NCBI RefSeq assembly: GCF_007751715.1
Contig: NZ_CP036292.1
Span: 4,161,339 to 4,225,338 of the forward strand
Origin: Rosistilla oblonga
GTDB lineage: Bacteria > Planctomycetota > Planctomycetia > Pirellulales > Pirellulaceae
DNA: 64,000 bases
Reading direction: 5' to 3'
Below, one piece after another: positions 1 through 8,166 of this stretch. Within the stretch, counting starts at the first letter, position 1; each line of letters opens with the position of its first letter. Under the pieces are notes generated by a model. The model ran no database searches, was not told the origin of the DNA, and saw only the letters and a list, made by a program, of their open reading frames with translations. The position numbers were made by a program, and so were the translations under genes.

Positions 1-440
1 CGGGCGGGGGCAGAACCGCAACGATCGGTTGAGCCCCGCGATTGTGCGGTCCCGATCAGTCGACGCGGTCCTATAAAACAGTCCCCAGTGCGAAACGATT
101 GGGGACCGCATTATACCGAGCAACCACCCCGCCGGGTTCAGCCGCGGCAGGTTCTAACATACAATTCACAATTGCGACCCAAAGTGGCAAACGAAGTATC
201 AGCCGACGTGGACCGTCCCGAGCGAGGATCTCAGCGGGGTTGCTTGCCGAGACGTTGTTAATTTGCAAGATTGTTATCGCAACGGGCGATGCGGCCGGCC
301 GCATCGCAGGTTGCCGATGCAAGCCACGTCGATGGGACTTTTCGCCGATCGCCGATTCGGCTCTTGCCACGCGAACGCGCGTTCGAAGCCAGCGATGCGT
401 TTGCTCTACAGATCTTATTGGACCGCCAGAAGGAAGCCGC
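1..440. other. Upstream region without a convincing gene
   Basis: No protein start with a ribosome binding site or family resemblance is visible here. The frame of the downstream gene stays open back to position 42, but those codons look like unselected GC-rich sequence. A hairpin with 7-bp arms (81-87 and 100-106) is present, and an overlapping pairing of positions 65-70 with 104-109 is possible. It could be a terminator or leader of a gene outside the window. I see no tRNA or rRNA. Confidence 0.4.
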
Positions 441-1739
441 GTGACCAATCGAACACCAGCGGACGACGAAACCGCTGATTCTGTCTCCGCTTTGGACGAC
501 GTCAACGACGAACTCGCCGACGACGAGACCCTGTCGCCCGAACCGCCCAGCGAGGACTCGCCGATCAAAGGGAAACGGATTGCGTTTGCCGGCAAGCTTG
601 GAGGCTTGTCGCGACGCGATGCGATGCGGTTGATCCGCGAACACTCGGGAATCGCCTGCGACCAGCCGTCGATGGCGGTCGACATCGTCGTGATCGGTGC
701 CGAGGAATCGCCGTTGGCCGAAGGGGATCTACTGTCCGACGAACTTTGCGAAGCGGCCGCCCGCGGCGAAATCGAAGTCCTTTCGGAAACCGAGTTCTGG
801 CAGCGGCTGGGACTGGTCGAAGCCGAACAAGCCGTCAAACGACTCTACACGCCGGCGATGCTGGCCGATCTGTTGGGCGTCTCGGTCCGCGTGATCCGTC
901 GCTGGCATCGCCGCGGCCTGATCGTGCCGGCGCGGACTGTCCACAAGCTGCCCTATTTTGAGTTCCAAGAGATCGCGACCGCTCGCCGATTGGCGGAACT
1001 GCTTGCCGCCGGAGCCAGCGTTGCGGCGATCGAACGCAAACTGGAATCGCTCTCCCAGGTCCTGCCGAGCGTCGACCGACCACTTGCGCAGCTGTCGGTA
1101 ATCATCGAAGGGAAACAGCTGCTGCTTCGCCAAGGCGAGGGGCTGATCGAACCGGGCGGGCAACTGCGAATCGACTTCGACGCCTTGCCGTTGGAAGACG
1201 ATCCCGAACCGGAAGCGAACCCGTCGGTATTGGCGTTTGGAAACTCGGCTCCCGAACCGGTCGAGGAAGAGGGCGAGATCGATCCGCTGCAACAGAAGGC
1301 CTTCGACAGCGAAGACGATGGAGAATTCGAAGCCGCGATCGACTGCTACCACGCCATCTTGGCTCGCGATGGAGCCAGAGCGGACATCAGTTTCCAGCTG
1401 GCCGAACTGTTCTACCGAATGGGCGAATCGTGGGCGGCTCGCGAACGGTATTTAATCTCGATCGAGCTGGACCCCGACTTTGTCGAAGCCCGGGCGAGCC
1501 TAGGCGGGTTGTTGGCCGAGATGGGGCGCAAAGAATTGGCCGTGGCGGCGTTCCGCGGAGCGTTGCGAGTTCACGACGATTACCCCGACGTGCACTACAA
1601 CTTGGCGAGAACGCTGGACGAACTGGACCGCGAGATCGAAGCCGACCATCACTGGCGGCGGTTCTTGCAACTGGCCCCCGAGAGCCCTTGGGCGGCAGCG
1701 GCCCGAGAGCGTTTAAATCTCGATCCGGAACCCGTTTAG
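441..1739 (+). CDS. BRCT-MerR-TPR domain protein
   Basis: A 432-residue protein read from a GTG start at 441, chosen because an AGAAGGAAG ribosome binding site lies just upstream and the domains begin soon after. Residues about 42-122 look like a BRCT fold (IKGKRIAFAGKLGG, then a hydrophobic strand ending in VVIG). Residues about 133-205 are a MerR-type winged helix (YTPAMLADLLGVSVRVIRRW). Residues about 282-430 form tetratricopeptide repeats. MerR domains bind DNA, BRCT domains bind proteins or DNA ends, and TPRs bind partners, so a regulatory or scaffolding role is likely. There is no signal peptide, so it should be cytoplasmic. The ligand and target are unknown. Its stop overlaps the stop of the convergent next gene by a few bases. 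Confidence 0.8.
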   Translation: MTNRTPADDETADSVSALDDVNDELADDETLSPEPPSEDSPIKGKRIAFAGKLGGLSRRDAMRLIREHSGIACDQPSMAVDIVVIGAEESPLAEGDLLSDELCEAAARGEIEVLSETEFWQRLGLVEAEQAVKRLYTPAMLADLLGVSVRVIRRWHRRGLIVPARTVHKLPYFEFQEIATARRLAELLAAGASVAAIERKLESLSQVLPSVDRPLAQLSVIIEGKQLLLRQGEGLIEPGGQLRIDFDALPLEDDPEPEANPSVLAFGNSAPEPVEEEGEIDPLQQKAFDSEDDGEFEAAIDCYHAILARDGARADISFQLAELFYRMGESWAARERYLISIELDPDFVEARASLGGLLAEMGRKELAVAAFRGALRVHDDYPDVHYNLARTLDELDREIEADHHWRRFLQLAPESPWAAAARERLNLDPEPV

Positions 1740-2065
1740 CGAGCGTAGACGGGGACGAAGCTGACTCGGTATTGCGGATAGACGATGCTGCTTCGCATCA
1801 TCGGCATGTCCGATGCGGTGGGTCGCAGCGGCGAATAACCGCGCCACGCGTTGTATTCCATCCGGGCCCGTCGCTGACGCGATTTTTCCATCGCAATTTG
1901 TTGTCGCAGTTGGGCGACGGTCAACGCTTGCGGCTGAGAGCTGTAGGGTTTCGATTCTTCCAACACGATTCGACCTGGAGCGGGAAGTTCGTTGTCTTGC
2001 GCGGTTGCGTGGGACGAAGCCAACGCGACGACGGCGAGCATCGCAATTGAGGTAATGCGTTTCAT
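1736..2065 (-). CDS. Small exported protein of unknown function
   Basis: A 109-residue protein beginning MKRITSIAMLAVVALASS, a clear Sec signal peptide with likely cleavage after ATAQ at about residue 23. The mature part is basic and polar with a central helix rich in Gln and Arg (about residues 49-72) and has no cysteine. I recognise no family. It is convergent with the BRCT-MerR-TPR gene and the two stop codons overlap by three to four bases, so the two transcripts must end within each other. A periplasmic or cell-surface location is inferred from the signal peptide only. Confidence 0.65.
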   Translation of the reverse strand: MKRITSIAMLAVVALASSHATAQDNELPAPGRIVLEESKPYSSQPQALTVAQLRQQIAMEKSRQRRARMEYNAWRGYSPLRPTASDMPMMRSSIVYPQYRVSFVPVYAR

Positions 2066-2407
2066 TCTGGCACAGCCTTTGGATCGTGGTGGGTTTAGTT
2101 TTCGTTAGAACCGCCAATATCCTGTTGTTCGACCTCCAGCTTGTCTGCTCCGCACACTACCACCGCTCTATTTGACTTTCCGGTAGAGAACCGTTCGCGT
2201 CGTTGCGATCAAGTAAAGGCTAACGTCCAAGAAGGTCGATCCTGCCAGCTGGCACCATCAAGATCGGTCTTGTCGATCCGGGCAAAGTGGTCAAATCCGC
2301 CCTCAGCCCCCCTATCGACGCCTTTAACTTTCGCGAGCTTTGCGTTAAGTTTGGACGTCAGCAAATGGTAACTTAAAACCTACAAACCTTGGACCTTTGG
2401 AGAAATC
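2066..2407. other. Intergenic region before small lipoprotein
   Basis: Divergent spacer between the exported protein on the minus strand and the small lipoprotein on the plus strand, so it should hold both promoters. No gene with a credible start is seen. A GGAG ribosome binding site at 2399-2402 belongs to the lipoprotein. I could not place -35 and -10 boxes with confidence. Confidence 0.4.
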
Positions 2408-2584
2408 ATGAAACGATACTTAACTGGCATCGCCCTGGCAGCTTGGATGATCTCGATCGTTGGTTGCGCACCTGCAGATCAAGGTGCTGACGTTAGCACC
2501 GACGCTCCTGCAGCTACCGAAGCAGCTGACGGCGGAAACACCACCACCGCTGCTGAAACTCCAGTTGCTCCTGCAGCTGAGTAA
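2408..2584 (+). CDS. Small lipoprotein, 58 residues
   Basis: A short gene with ATG at 2408, a GGAG ribosome binding site six bases upstream and a strong terminator just after it. The product starts MKRYLTGIALAAWMISIVGC; Cys20 fits a lipoprotein signal peptidase site (V-G-C). The mature peptide is short, acidic and rich in Ala and Thr with no predicted fold, so it is probably a flexible surface or periplasmic lipoprotein. Codon use stands out: of 16 Ala codons nine are GCT, six GCA, one GCC and none GCG, whereas neighbouring genes favour GCG and GCC. That pattern suggests very high expression or a different origin. The function is unknown. Confidence 0.75.
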   Translation: MKRYLTGIALAAWMISIVGCAPADQGADVSTDAPAATEAADGGNTTTAAETPVAPAAE

Positions 2585-2622
2585 TCGCGAACCCATTTAG
2601 GGATCGCAATTAAAAATATTGC

Positions 2623-2667
2623 AACAGCGCCGCGTGAATCCCCTGTTTCACACGACGCTGTTTTTTT
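2623..2667 (+). terminator. Rho-independent terminator of small lipoprotein gene
   Basis: Arms AACAGCG (2623-2629) and CGCTGTT (2656-2662) pair, with further pairing inside (GTGAA with TTCAC), followed by a run of seven T. It lies 38 bases after the lipoprotein stop codon and is the clearest intrinsic terminator in the window. Confidence 0.85.
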
Positions 2668-2727
2668 ATGCGCTGTGACCGACCGGCTGCAACGTCCTGG
2701 CCAGCACCAAACGTCCTGCGGATCGAG

Positions 2728-5700
2728 CTATTTTGCTCGCTCGCGAATCGGCAGGCCGTTGTCGCTGGAACCCGATTGGATTCCCGACAACAGCTCTTTC
2801 GGGAACGATCGCAGATGCAGATCGCGCTGCGGGAAGGAGATCTCGATCCCGGCGGCGTTAAACTCGTTGTGGATGTTCGTATGCAGTTCGTGAACCGTCG
2901 ACAAACGATTGTCCAGCGACGCTAGATAACAACGAATCACCAGATCCAAGGTGCTGTCGCCAAACCCTTCAAAGGTGATCACGGGGCTAGGATCTTTGGA
3001 GATGTTCGGATGATCGTCGCAGATCCGCCGCAGCACCTCACAAGCGTGTTCGGTATTGGTCCCATACGCGACCCCAACGTTTACGACCAAGCGATTTGTC
3101 GTATCCGAAAGGGTCCAGTTGACCAATCGGCCGGTGATCAGATCCTTATTGGGAATGATCAACTCCTGCCGATCCCAGTTGATCACGGTCGTGGCTCGCA
3201 TCCGAATCTTGGAGACCGCTCCCGTCGTGCCGTCGATCGTGACGACGTCGCCGACTCGCAGCGGTTGTTCAAACAGCAGGATGATACCGCTGATGAAGTT
3301 CGCAAAAATCTCCTGCAAACCAAAGCCAAGACCGACACCCAACGCGGCGACCAACCACTGGATGCTCTCCCAGCGGACGCCGACCGATCGCGCGGCCAGC
3401 ATAATTCCAGCGGCTAACATCACATAACTGCTGAGCGTCTTGATGGCGTACCGTGCCGCGTTGTCCAACGGCAACCGCTGCAACAGCGTCGTCTCCAGAA
3501 GCCCGGGCAAGTTGCGGACGGCGATAAACGTCAGCGCGATCAACGGCGCGACGATCACGATGTCTCCAATCGTAAACGGATCACCACCGGGATTCGACGC
3601 CGGAATGATCGTAAACCGATCCAGGTAGTCGACCGCCGGCAGCACGCTGGTCCAGATCCAAGCGAACCCGAACAGCCCAGCGACCATCAGCGTCGTCGAG
3701 ATCAAACGCATCGTTTGCGCACTCGCCTCGCGAATGTTGACCTCCGGAATCTCCGTCAGTTCGATCGGCGAACGGTCCGGTGTTTCGGAGGCCGCCATCC
3801 GGTCGCGGACCTGTTGAATCGCCATCGCGCGGCGGTTCAGGATCGCCCATCGCCGCATCACACCGCCAACCAAAATTAACGCGACGGCTAACATCAACGT
3901 CTTGTACAACTGATGGGCTAACTGGTTTGCACTGTACGTGTATCCAGCCAACGACATCAGCCCCAACAGCAACGGAGTGCAGGAGAAAGCGGTGTGCCAG
4001 ACGACGCGCAACCGATCGATCCAACCGTCGCGATTCTCCAGCAACCACAGCGACAGCGCGCCGGTTTTCGGATGCATGATGCCCCGCACAAACCACGCCG
4101 TCTGCAGCATCAAAACAAAGAAGACCATCCGTCCGAGCGACGTTTCCCAGCGGACGTTTCCGCAGTGTGTCAGCAATGCCCAAACGAAGACAAACGGCAG
4201 CGCCAGATCCATGTACCATCGCAGATGCATCCGCGACGTGGTGGCCGATCGATCGGACCAACCAAAGTGTGCGCGAGCCAGCCCGCCGGGACGAACAACT
4301 TGGCGGATCAATTCCAACGGCGCGACAAACATCGCCGCGAACAATAACCCATATCCGGTCGCTTCAACGTACGAAGGGAATTTGTCGGCGTAGGCTAACT
4401 GCCAGCCTGGGATCGCTAGTGCCAACGGCAACAGCAATGCAAGGACAAGCGTCGTCAAAATCGCCGACCACGTTGGCTTCATATCGACCGAGGTACCGCG
4501 GTTTGCATCGGCCCCAAGATCCTGCAACCGGCGTCGCAACCGCGGCCCGGCGAACAGCAGCATCAGCAGGCATGCGCCCCAAGTCACGGTCAGAAAAATG
4601 TTCTCATGAGCCTCCTCCCACAACGCATCGCCGACGCTGCGAAGATTGGCAGGATAGACAAGCCCTTGGAATGCTCGCCAAGCCAGCGGGAAATCTTCCC
4701 AACTCAAACGCTCGGCACTGCGGAACCACAACACGCGACCTGCGATCATCGTTTCGAAACGGTGAATCGACTTCATGTAGTCCTGCTGCTCGACGCTCTT
4801 GTTCAGCAGCGCGTTGCGGTAGTTGTTTGCGTCCTGTTCGATCTGTTCGAGCAAGCGTTCGAGGACCTTATAGTCCGCCGCTGTCCGTTCATCCCCTTCG
4901 AGATGACTGGACGTTTGCCGTGAGATCGATTCGCGAACCAAACCGATCTCGGTCAACAGCGACCGTACATCATCAAGCTCGTCGTTGGTCAGGGCCATCT
5001 GTCGCCGCAGGTTGGTCTGATTCGGCAATGACGCGCGCTTCTGCTGCAGCATCAACCCCATCGCACTGCTCAACCCGCTGTCGTTCTCCAACTCCTTCTC
5101 GACCTGCGCGTTGATCGATTCGTATTCCTGTTTCAGTTTGTCCGATTCCCGAGACAGTTCCGCCAATTCGGCTTCGGCATCGGCTTGGCCTTGAACCACC
5201 GACTGCCACGACGAAGCGATCGCGCGGGTTTCGATCGTCAATTCGTTATCGGCCAACGGCGTCTTTGCGATCTGGTCCTCGAACTCGAGGATCCGCCGGC
5301 GGACCTTGAGCACGCGATCCTCGGCAAACCGTTTCGCGATCTCGGTAGCGCGGGCCTGCAACCGCTGCTCTTCCAGCTTGGCCAACTTGATCCGCGCTTC
5401 CATCAACGGCCGTTCCAGCTCGAACGTCGTCTTCTCCTGTTGGTAGACGGCCAGCTGTTGTTGCAGCAATCCGATGCTGGCCATCTGCAACCACTGCTGA
5501 GCCTGCGTCGAAAACGGCAACGCCTGTTCGGTCGCTTTGGGCGCAGGCGCTTGCAGGCGAGTGTTCAACAATTCGCGGGTGTCCGAAAGCAATTGAGGCA
5601 GCGCGGTCAAGCGTTCGCTGCGAGTGCTTCGCGCCGCTTCGAGTTCCTGCCGCTGTTGCCGCGCATCGGCCACCGCCTGATCCGCCGCCAACTTTGCCGC

Positions 5701-6192
5701 TTGCAATTCGTCGGGAGAACCGAAGAACTCCGGGTCGGGATCCCCCGCCGCCTCGGCTTGATCTAAAGCTTGTTCAGCCGCCGCCGTCGCTTCGGGAGCG
5801 TTTTTGGCAGCCTGTTTCAGCGCTTCGAGCCGCGTCGCCGCCGCTTCGGTCTCGGTCATCTTCTGCAGCGTCTCATCGATCGTCGCCAGCAGTGCAGTCC
5901 GCGTCTCGTCGTCCAACTCCTTGTTGGCGTCGATCTCATCGCGGCGACGCTTGATCGCCTCCACCTCGGGCAAGTGCGGCGTTTCGCCGCTGGCCGACGC
6001 AGCAATCGGTGCTGCGCTTGCTGCCGGTGCCGCCGCGGGCGGTTGCGCATCTTGAGCGGTGCCGTGGGTCGCTATTCCAACGACCAGCATCAGACTCGCA
6101 AACATCAATCGATGAGAGAGCCAAACGGTTCGGGACGAGCAAGACGCCGCGACGCCATCGCGAGCTGCACTTGATCCGATCGGCCGGAACAT
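2728..6192 (-). CDS. Large MscS-family mechanosensitive channel
   Basis: A membrane channel of about 1154 residues that should open under membrane tension and release solutes during osmotic downshock. After a signal peptide ending near HGTAQ comes a long periplasmic region rich in Ala, Glu and Gln with coiled-coil character (about residues 70-480), then a membrane domain from about 525, and the MscS core near the C-terminus. The pore helix is recognisable as GVGLGFGLQEIFANFISG (about 953-970), followed by the beta domain with RVGDVVTIDG and a C-terminal alpha/beta domain. Size and layout match the MscK/MscM (KefA) subgroup. The start is uncertain: the frame is open to 6435 with Met codons at 6330 and 6276. 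I chose 6192 because it gives the most reasonable signal peptide. Confidence 0.88.
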   Translation of the reverse strand: MFRPIGSSAARDGVAASCSSRTVWLSHRLMFASLMLVVGIATHGTAQDAQPPAAAPAASAAPIAASASGETPHLPEVEAIKRRRDEIDANKELDDETRTALLATIDETLQKMTETEAAATRLEALKQAAKNAPEATAAAEQALDQAEAAGDPDPEFFGSPDELQAAKLAADQAVADARQQRQELEAARSTRSERLTALPQLLSDTRELLNTRLQAPAPKATEQALPFSTQAQQWLQMASIGLLQQQLAVYQQEKTTFELERPLMEARIKLAKLEEQRLQARATEIAKRFAEDRVLKVRRRILEFEDQIAKTPLADNELTIETRAIASSWQSVVQGQADAEAELAELSRESDKLKQEYESINAQVEKELENDSGLSSAMGLMLQQKRASLPNQTNLRRQMALTNDELDDVRSLLTEIGLVRESISRQTSSHLEGDERTAADYKVLERLLEQIEQDANNYRNALLNKSVEQQDYMKSIHRFETMIAGRVLWFRSAERLSWEDFPLAWRAFQGLVYPANLRSVGDALWEEAHENIFLTVTWGACLLMLLFAGPRLRRRLQDLGADANRGTSVDMKPTWSAILTTLVLALLLPLALAIPGWQLAYADKFPSYVEATGYGLLFAAMFVAPLELIRQVVRPGGLARAHFGWSDRSATTSRMHLRWYMDLALPFVFVWALLTHCGNVRWETSLGRMVFFVLMLQTAWFVRGIMHPKTGALSLWLLENRDGWIDRLRVVWHTAFSCTPLLLGLMSLAGYTYSANQLAHQLYKTLMLAVALILVGGVMRRWAILNRRAMAIQQVRDRMAASETPDRSPIELTEIPEVNIREASAQTMRLISTTLMVAGLFGFAWIWTSVLPAVDYLDRFTIIPASNPGGDPFTIGDIVIVAPLIALTFIAVRNLPGLLETTLLQRLPLDNAARYAIKTLSSYVMLAAGIMLAARSVGVRWESIQWLVAALGVGLGFGLQEIFANFISGIILLFEQPLRVGDVVTIDGTTGAVSKIRMRATTVINWDRQELIIPNKDLITGRLVNWTLSDTTNRLVVNVGVAYGTNTEHACEVLRRICDDHPNISKDPSPVITFEGFGDSTLDLVIRCYLASLDNRLSTVHELHTNIHNEFNAAGIEISFPQRDLHLRSFPKELLSGIQSGSSDNGLPIRERAK

Positions 6193-6595
6193 CTGCTTGC
6201 CAGACGCCCGCCTTGGGACGCATTGCTTTTCCGAGGCGAACTGCCTCACCGCGGCCAGCCGTCGCGGCTTCCGCATTAAACCAAGGATAGTTCCAGACAC
6301 GTCGGCGATTCGATTCCTTCTATATTCCATCATAGCAGCGATGATCCGATAAGCTCGCGATCGGCGAAAGGGCACTTCGGTAATTCGCGGCCGCGGTTGC
6401 TGCTGCGGGTGGCAGACAAGCTGTGGCAATTGCATCGCTTTAGCGGATCACGCGCCCGACGTCCTGCGTTTTTGGAAACTATTTCCCCTTAGGGGGTGAA
6501 TCCGAGGCCGCGATCCGATATTCTTCCACCCTTGCTATCGGGCAGATCGAATCTCTGCCTCCCCCCTTCTGCCTCGGTTTGGAAACCGCCTCAAG

Positions 6596-6910
6596 ATGTA
6601 TTTGCTTGCCCTCACAGCGGCCGCGGCCAATCCGCAGGCTGCCCCCGACGCATTGCCGCAGGCTGTCGTGATCGCGCTCAGCGGGATGTTGATCGTCGGA
6701 TCGGCGCTGCTGCTGATCTGTCTGTTCATCGCGACGATGCCGCGGATTCTGGCGATCACCGAAAAATTCTGGCCCGAGGTGGAAGAAGCTCACGGCGGGG
6801 CAGCGCATCCGGAGAGTCACGTTCCGGACGACGACGCGGTGTTGGCCGCGATCGGGTTCGTTTTGCATCAAGAGTTTCAGCGACAGCTTCAATCCGACGG
6901 TCCGGCTTAA
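6596..6910 (+). CDS. oadG: Oxaloacetate decarboxylase gamma-type subunit
   Basis: A 104-residue protein with one membrane helix (about residues 22-46, AVVIALSGMLIVGSALLLIC) and a short cytoplasmic tail, the usual layout of the gamma chain of sodium-pump decarboxylases. In that family the gamma chain anchors the soluble alpha subunit to the beta subunit. The sequence alone is weakly conserved; the call rests mainly on its place nine bases before the beta subunit gene and upstream of the biotin-bearing alpha subunit. The tail is acidic and ends in a helix (AAIGFVLHQEFQRQL) that could contact the alpha subunit. Confidence 0.75.
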   Translation: MYLLALTAAAANPQAAPDALPQAVVIALSGMLIVGSALLLICLFIATMPRILAITEKFWPEVEEAHGGAAHPESHVPDDDAVLAAIGFVLHQEFQRQLQSDGPA

Positions 6911-6919
6911 AAGACAACA

Positions 6920-8086
6920 ATGGATATTCTGCTCGAATTTATAAACACGACCGGATTTGCGGCGATGTCCCCCGGCAACGCGATCATGATCCTTGTCGGG
7001 ATCGTGTTCATCGGCCTGGCGATCGTCAAAGATTACGAACCGCTGCTGTTGGTCCCGATTGGGATGGGAGCGATCGTCGGGAACATCCCGGTGATGGAAG
7101 GGATGGCGATGGGCGTCTACGACCACCATCGATGGATCATCGAAGATGGCGGCGTGGAGTATCAGCCCGGTAGCGTTCTCAGCTACCTGTACCTGGGCGT
7201 CAGTCTCGGCATCTACCCGCCGCTGATCTTCCTGGGCATCGGCGCGATGACCGACTTCTCCACGATGCTCTCCAATCCCAAGCTGACGCTGCTGGGTGCG
7301 GCCGCGCAGATCGGCGTCTTCGCTACGTTCCTCGGTGCCATCTGGCTCGGCTTCACGCTGCCCGAAGCCGGCGCGATCGGAATCATCGGCGGTGCCGACG
7401 GTCCGACAGCGATCTTCCTGGCCGCGAAACTCGCTCCCGACCTGTTGGGTGCGATCGCGATCGCCGCCTATTCCTACATGGCTTTGGTCCCCGTGATCCA
7501 ACCGCCGGTGATGAAACTGCTGACCACGCGCGAAGAGCGTTTGATCCGCATGAAGCCACCGCGCAAGGTCTCGAAGCGCGAACGAATGATCTTCCCGATC
7601 GCGGCCTTCCTGATCTGCGCCTTGATCGCGCCGGGAGCGATCACGCTGTTGGGGATGCTGTTTTTCGGCAACCTGCTGAAAGAGAGCCTCGTCACCGAAC
7701 GCTTGGCCAACACCGCCCGAACCGCCTTCATCGATATCGTAACGATCCTGTTGGGCTTTTCGGTCGGTGCCAGCACGCAAGCCGACACCTTCCTGAAACC
7801 GCAATCGCTGCTGATCTTCGGTCTCGGTGCGTTGTCGTTTGTGATCGCCACGGCCAGCGGCGTGATGTTCGCCAAACTGATGAATCGGTTCCTGACCGAT
7901 AAGATCAACCCGTTGGTCGGTGCCGCGGGCGTTTCAGCGGTCCCCGATTCAGCTCGCGTCGTGCAGATGGTTGGCCAACAAGCCGACCCGCACAATTTTC
8001 TACTGATGCACGCGATGGCCCCCAACGTCGCCGGAGTGATCGGTTCGGCGATCGCCGCCGGTGTGCTCTGGTCGGTGTTGACCTGA
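6920..8086 (+). CDS. oadB: Sodium-pump decarboxylase beta subunit
   Basis: A 388-residue polytopic membrane protein. It takes carboxybiotin from the alpha subunit, decarboxylates it and exports sodium ions with the free energy released. Family signatures are clear: an N-terminal helical bundle starting near GNAIMILVGIVFIGLAIVK, the motif GGADGPTAIF at about residue 157 with Asp160 at the position of the essential Asp of the Klebsiella enzyme, and NPLVGAAGVSAVPDSARVVQ at about residue 330. The length fits the GcdB/MmdB/OadB family. These motifs do not tell oxaloacetate from other acyl substrates; the specificity is taken from the alpha subunit. Confidence 0.93.
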   Translation: MDILLEFINTTGFAAMSPGNAIMILVGIVFIGLAIVKDYEPLLLVPIGMGAIVGNIPVMEGMAMGVYDHHRWIIEDGGVEYQPGSVLSYLYLGVSLGIYPPLIFLGIGAMTDFSTMLSNPKLTLLGAAAQIGVFATFLGAIWLGFTLPEAGAIGIIGGADGPTAIFLAAKLAPDLLGAIAIAAYSYMALVPVIQPPVMKLLTTREERLIRMKPPRKVSKRERMIFPIAAFLICALIAPGAITLLGMLFFGNLLKESLVTERLANTARTAFIDIVTILLGFSVGASTQADTFLKPQSLLIFGLGALSFVIATASGVMFAKLMNRFLTDKINPLVGAAGVSAVPDSARVVQMVGQQADPHNFLLMHAMAPNVAGVIGSAIAAGVLWSVLT

Positions 8087-8166
8087 TCCGGCAGCGCGAC
8101 CGCAACGACAAGCTTTGTCCCAACGAATAAAAAACTAACGAAGACGAAATCAGCAAAGGCGATTCA

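Noticed and set aside
42-440. N-terminal extension of the BRCT-MerR-TPR gene
   Set aside because: The GTG at 441 has a good ribosome binding site and the added residues lack domain features.
6479-7804. Long minus-strand open frame over the oadG and oadB genes
   Set aside because: It is a shadow of the well-supported subunit genes on the other strand, with low-complexity Asp/Gln/Arg-rich translation and no family resemblance.
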